Assembly: GCA_947479935.1 (NCBI GenBank)
Contig: CANKBG010000007.1
Span: 1-64,000 of the forward strand
Source of the DNA: Comamonadaceae bacterium
Lineage (GTDB): Bacteria > Pseudomonadota > Gammaproteobacteria > Burkholderiales > Burkholderiaceae_C
Length of the DNA: 64,000 bases
Direction of reading: 5' to 3'
The position numbers and the translations under genes were made by a program. The notes under the pieces are model-generated. The model did no database searches. It was not told where the DNA came from and saw only the letters and a program-made list of their open reading frames with translations. Shown in pieces: positions 63,683 to 64,000 of the stretch (position 1 is its first letter; every line of letters starts with the position of its first letter).

Positions 63683-64000
63683 TTAGACCCTGATCCTGGC
63701 TAAAACCCGCAAATCTTTGCCGATTAATTGTGTTTCGGTGAACTCGAGCGCCAAGCCTTGTGACAAGTCCTCCAAGGGCCCCCATTGCGCCATGCCTTGC
63801 CCAAGTCCCAGTATCTGTGGTGCTAAGTAGACTAAAAATTCGTCAACGCAGCCTTCTCGAATGAGCGATCCGTTCAGTTTGTAACCAGCTTCAACATGCA
63901 ATTCGTTCACTTCTCTTTGGGCCAAATGCTTGAAGAGGGCTGGCAAATCAACCTTGCCGTGAGAATTGGGCAGCAAGGTGACATGCGCTCCCTTGGCCTC
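63683..64000 (-). CDS. ribD: riboflavin biosynthesis protein RibD, C-terminal part (cut by window edge)
   Basis: The last 105 residues of the reductase domain, reading in from the right edge. LFKHLAQREVNELHVEAGYKLNGSLIREGCVDEFLVYLAPQILG is the typical RibD C-terminal segment (the conserved E-G-x-x-L-x-x-S region). RibD deaminates and reduces the early pyrimidine intermediate. It is the first visible gene of the rib-nusB-tol series; the deaminase half lies beyond the window. Confidence 0.92.
   Translation of the reverse strand, partial: EAKGAHVTLLPNSHGKVDLPALFKHLAQREVNELHVEAGYKLNGSLIREGCVDEFLVYLAPQILGLGQGMAQWGPLEDLSQGLALEFTETQLIGKDLRVLARIRV

Overview
The window reads as a chromosomal segment of a freshwater-type betaproteobacterium, most likely order Burkholderiales, family Comamonadaceae (Limnohabitans, Rhodoferax or Polaromonas relatives). 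The reasons are a BktB-type thiolase very close in sequence to the Cupriavidus enzyme, tripartite-tricarboxylate (Bug) binding proteins, a B-type tandem glycine riboswitch before gcvT, a RibB protein with a degenerate GTP cyclohydrolase II half, and moderate GC with strong use of TTG and GCC codons. Genes are tightly packed, and about fifteen gene pairs overlap by ATGA or TAATG. There is no rRNA, phage, CRISPR array or transposase gene. Most of the window is core metabolism and RNA biology with small accessory blocks between.

Layout. 1-266: tRNA-Glu(TTC), tRNA-Asp(GTC) and a shared terminator. 266-4.9 kb: a DNA-binding/receiver regulator, then an acyl-CoA ligase, a luciferase-like flavin monooxygenase and a short folate-independent-type methionine synthase. 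4.9-9.7 kb (minus): two multiheme cytochromes c, rluA, an SDR and bktB. 9.8-17.5 kb: GNAT, dusC, an HPt protein, NUDIX, an SDR, xthA, folA, thyA, an FAD-linked oxidase and a DUF2069 protein. 17.5-22.3 kb: a YihY-family protein, then a coupled metY / hydrolase / cytochrome P450 operon. 22.4-26.5 kb: a CBS protein, aroC, an MFS transporter, a hydrolase and aroQ. 26.6-29.2 kb: a thiol-linked operon (DsbA-like, DCC protein, SDR, a 59-residue cysteine-rich protein, histidine phosphatase).

29.2-36.5 kb (minus): the glycine cleavage operon gcvT-gcvH-gcvP under a tandem glycine riboswitch, continuing into a GNAT and a radical SAM protein. 36.5-44.9 kb: ETF-ubiquinone oxidoreductase, thioesterase, AhpD-like protein, scoAB, a tartrate/D-malate-type dehydrogenase, two Bug proteins, a 3-hydroxyisobutyrate-type dehydrogenase and a truncated gabD remnant. 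45-54.6 kb: alaS; a LysR-headed minus-strand run containing gluQ and trmB; pirin; flavodoxin; trhO. 54.6-64 kb: dnaE, a perfect 42-bp inverted repeat, and a minus-strand series ribD-ribE-ribB-ribH-nusB-ybgC-tolQ-tolR-tolA.

Functional links. Fatty-acid and acyl-CoA turnover recurs (acyl-CoA ligase, thiolase, hydroxyacyl-type SDR, ETF-QO, CoA transferase, thioesterases). So do tRNA and rRNA modification (rluA, dusC, a second RluA-family enzyme, trmB, gluQ, trhO) and sulfur/methionine chemistry (MesD-like synthase, metY). The strongest leads for undescribed biology are the radical SAM protein appended to the glycine cleavage operon, the methionine synthase paired with a flavin monooxygenase, the cysteine-rich small protein inside a redox operon, and the palindromic repeat family present both near tolA/dnaE and inside the gcv operon.
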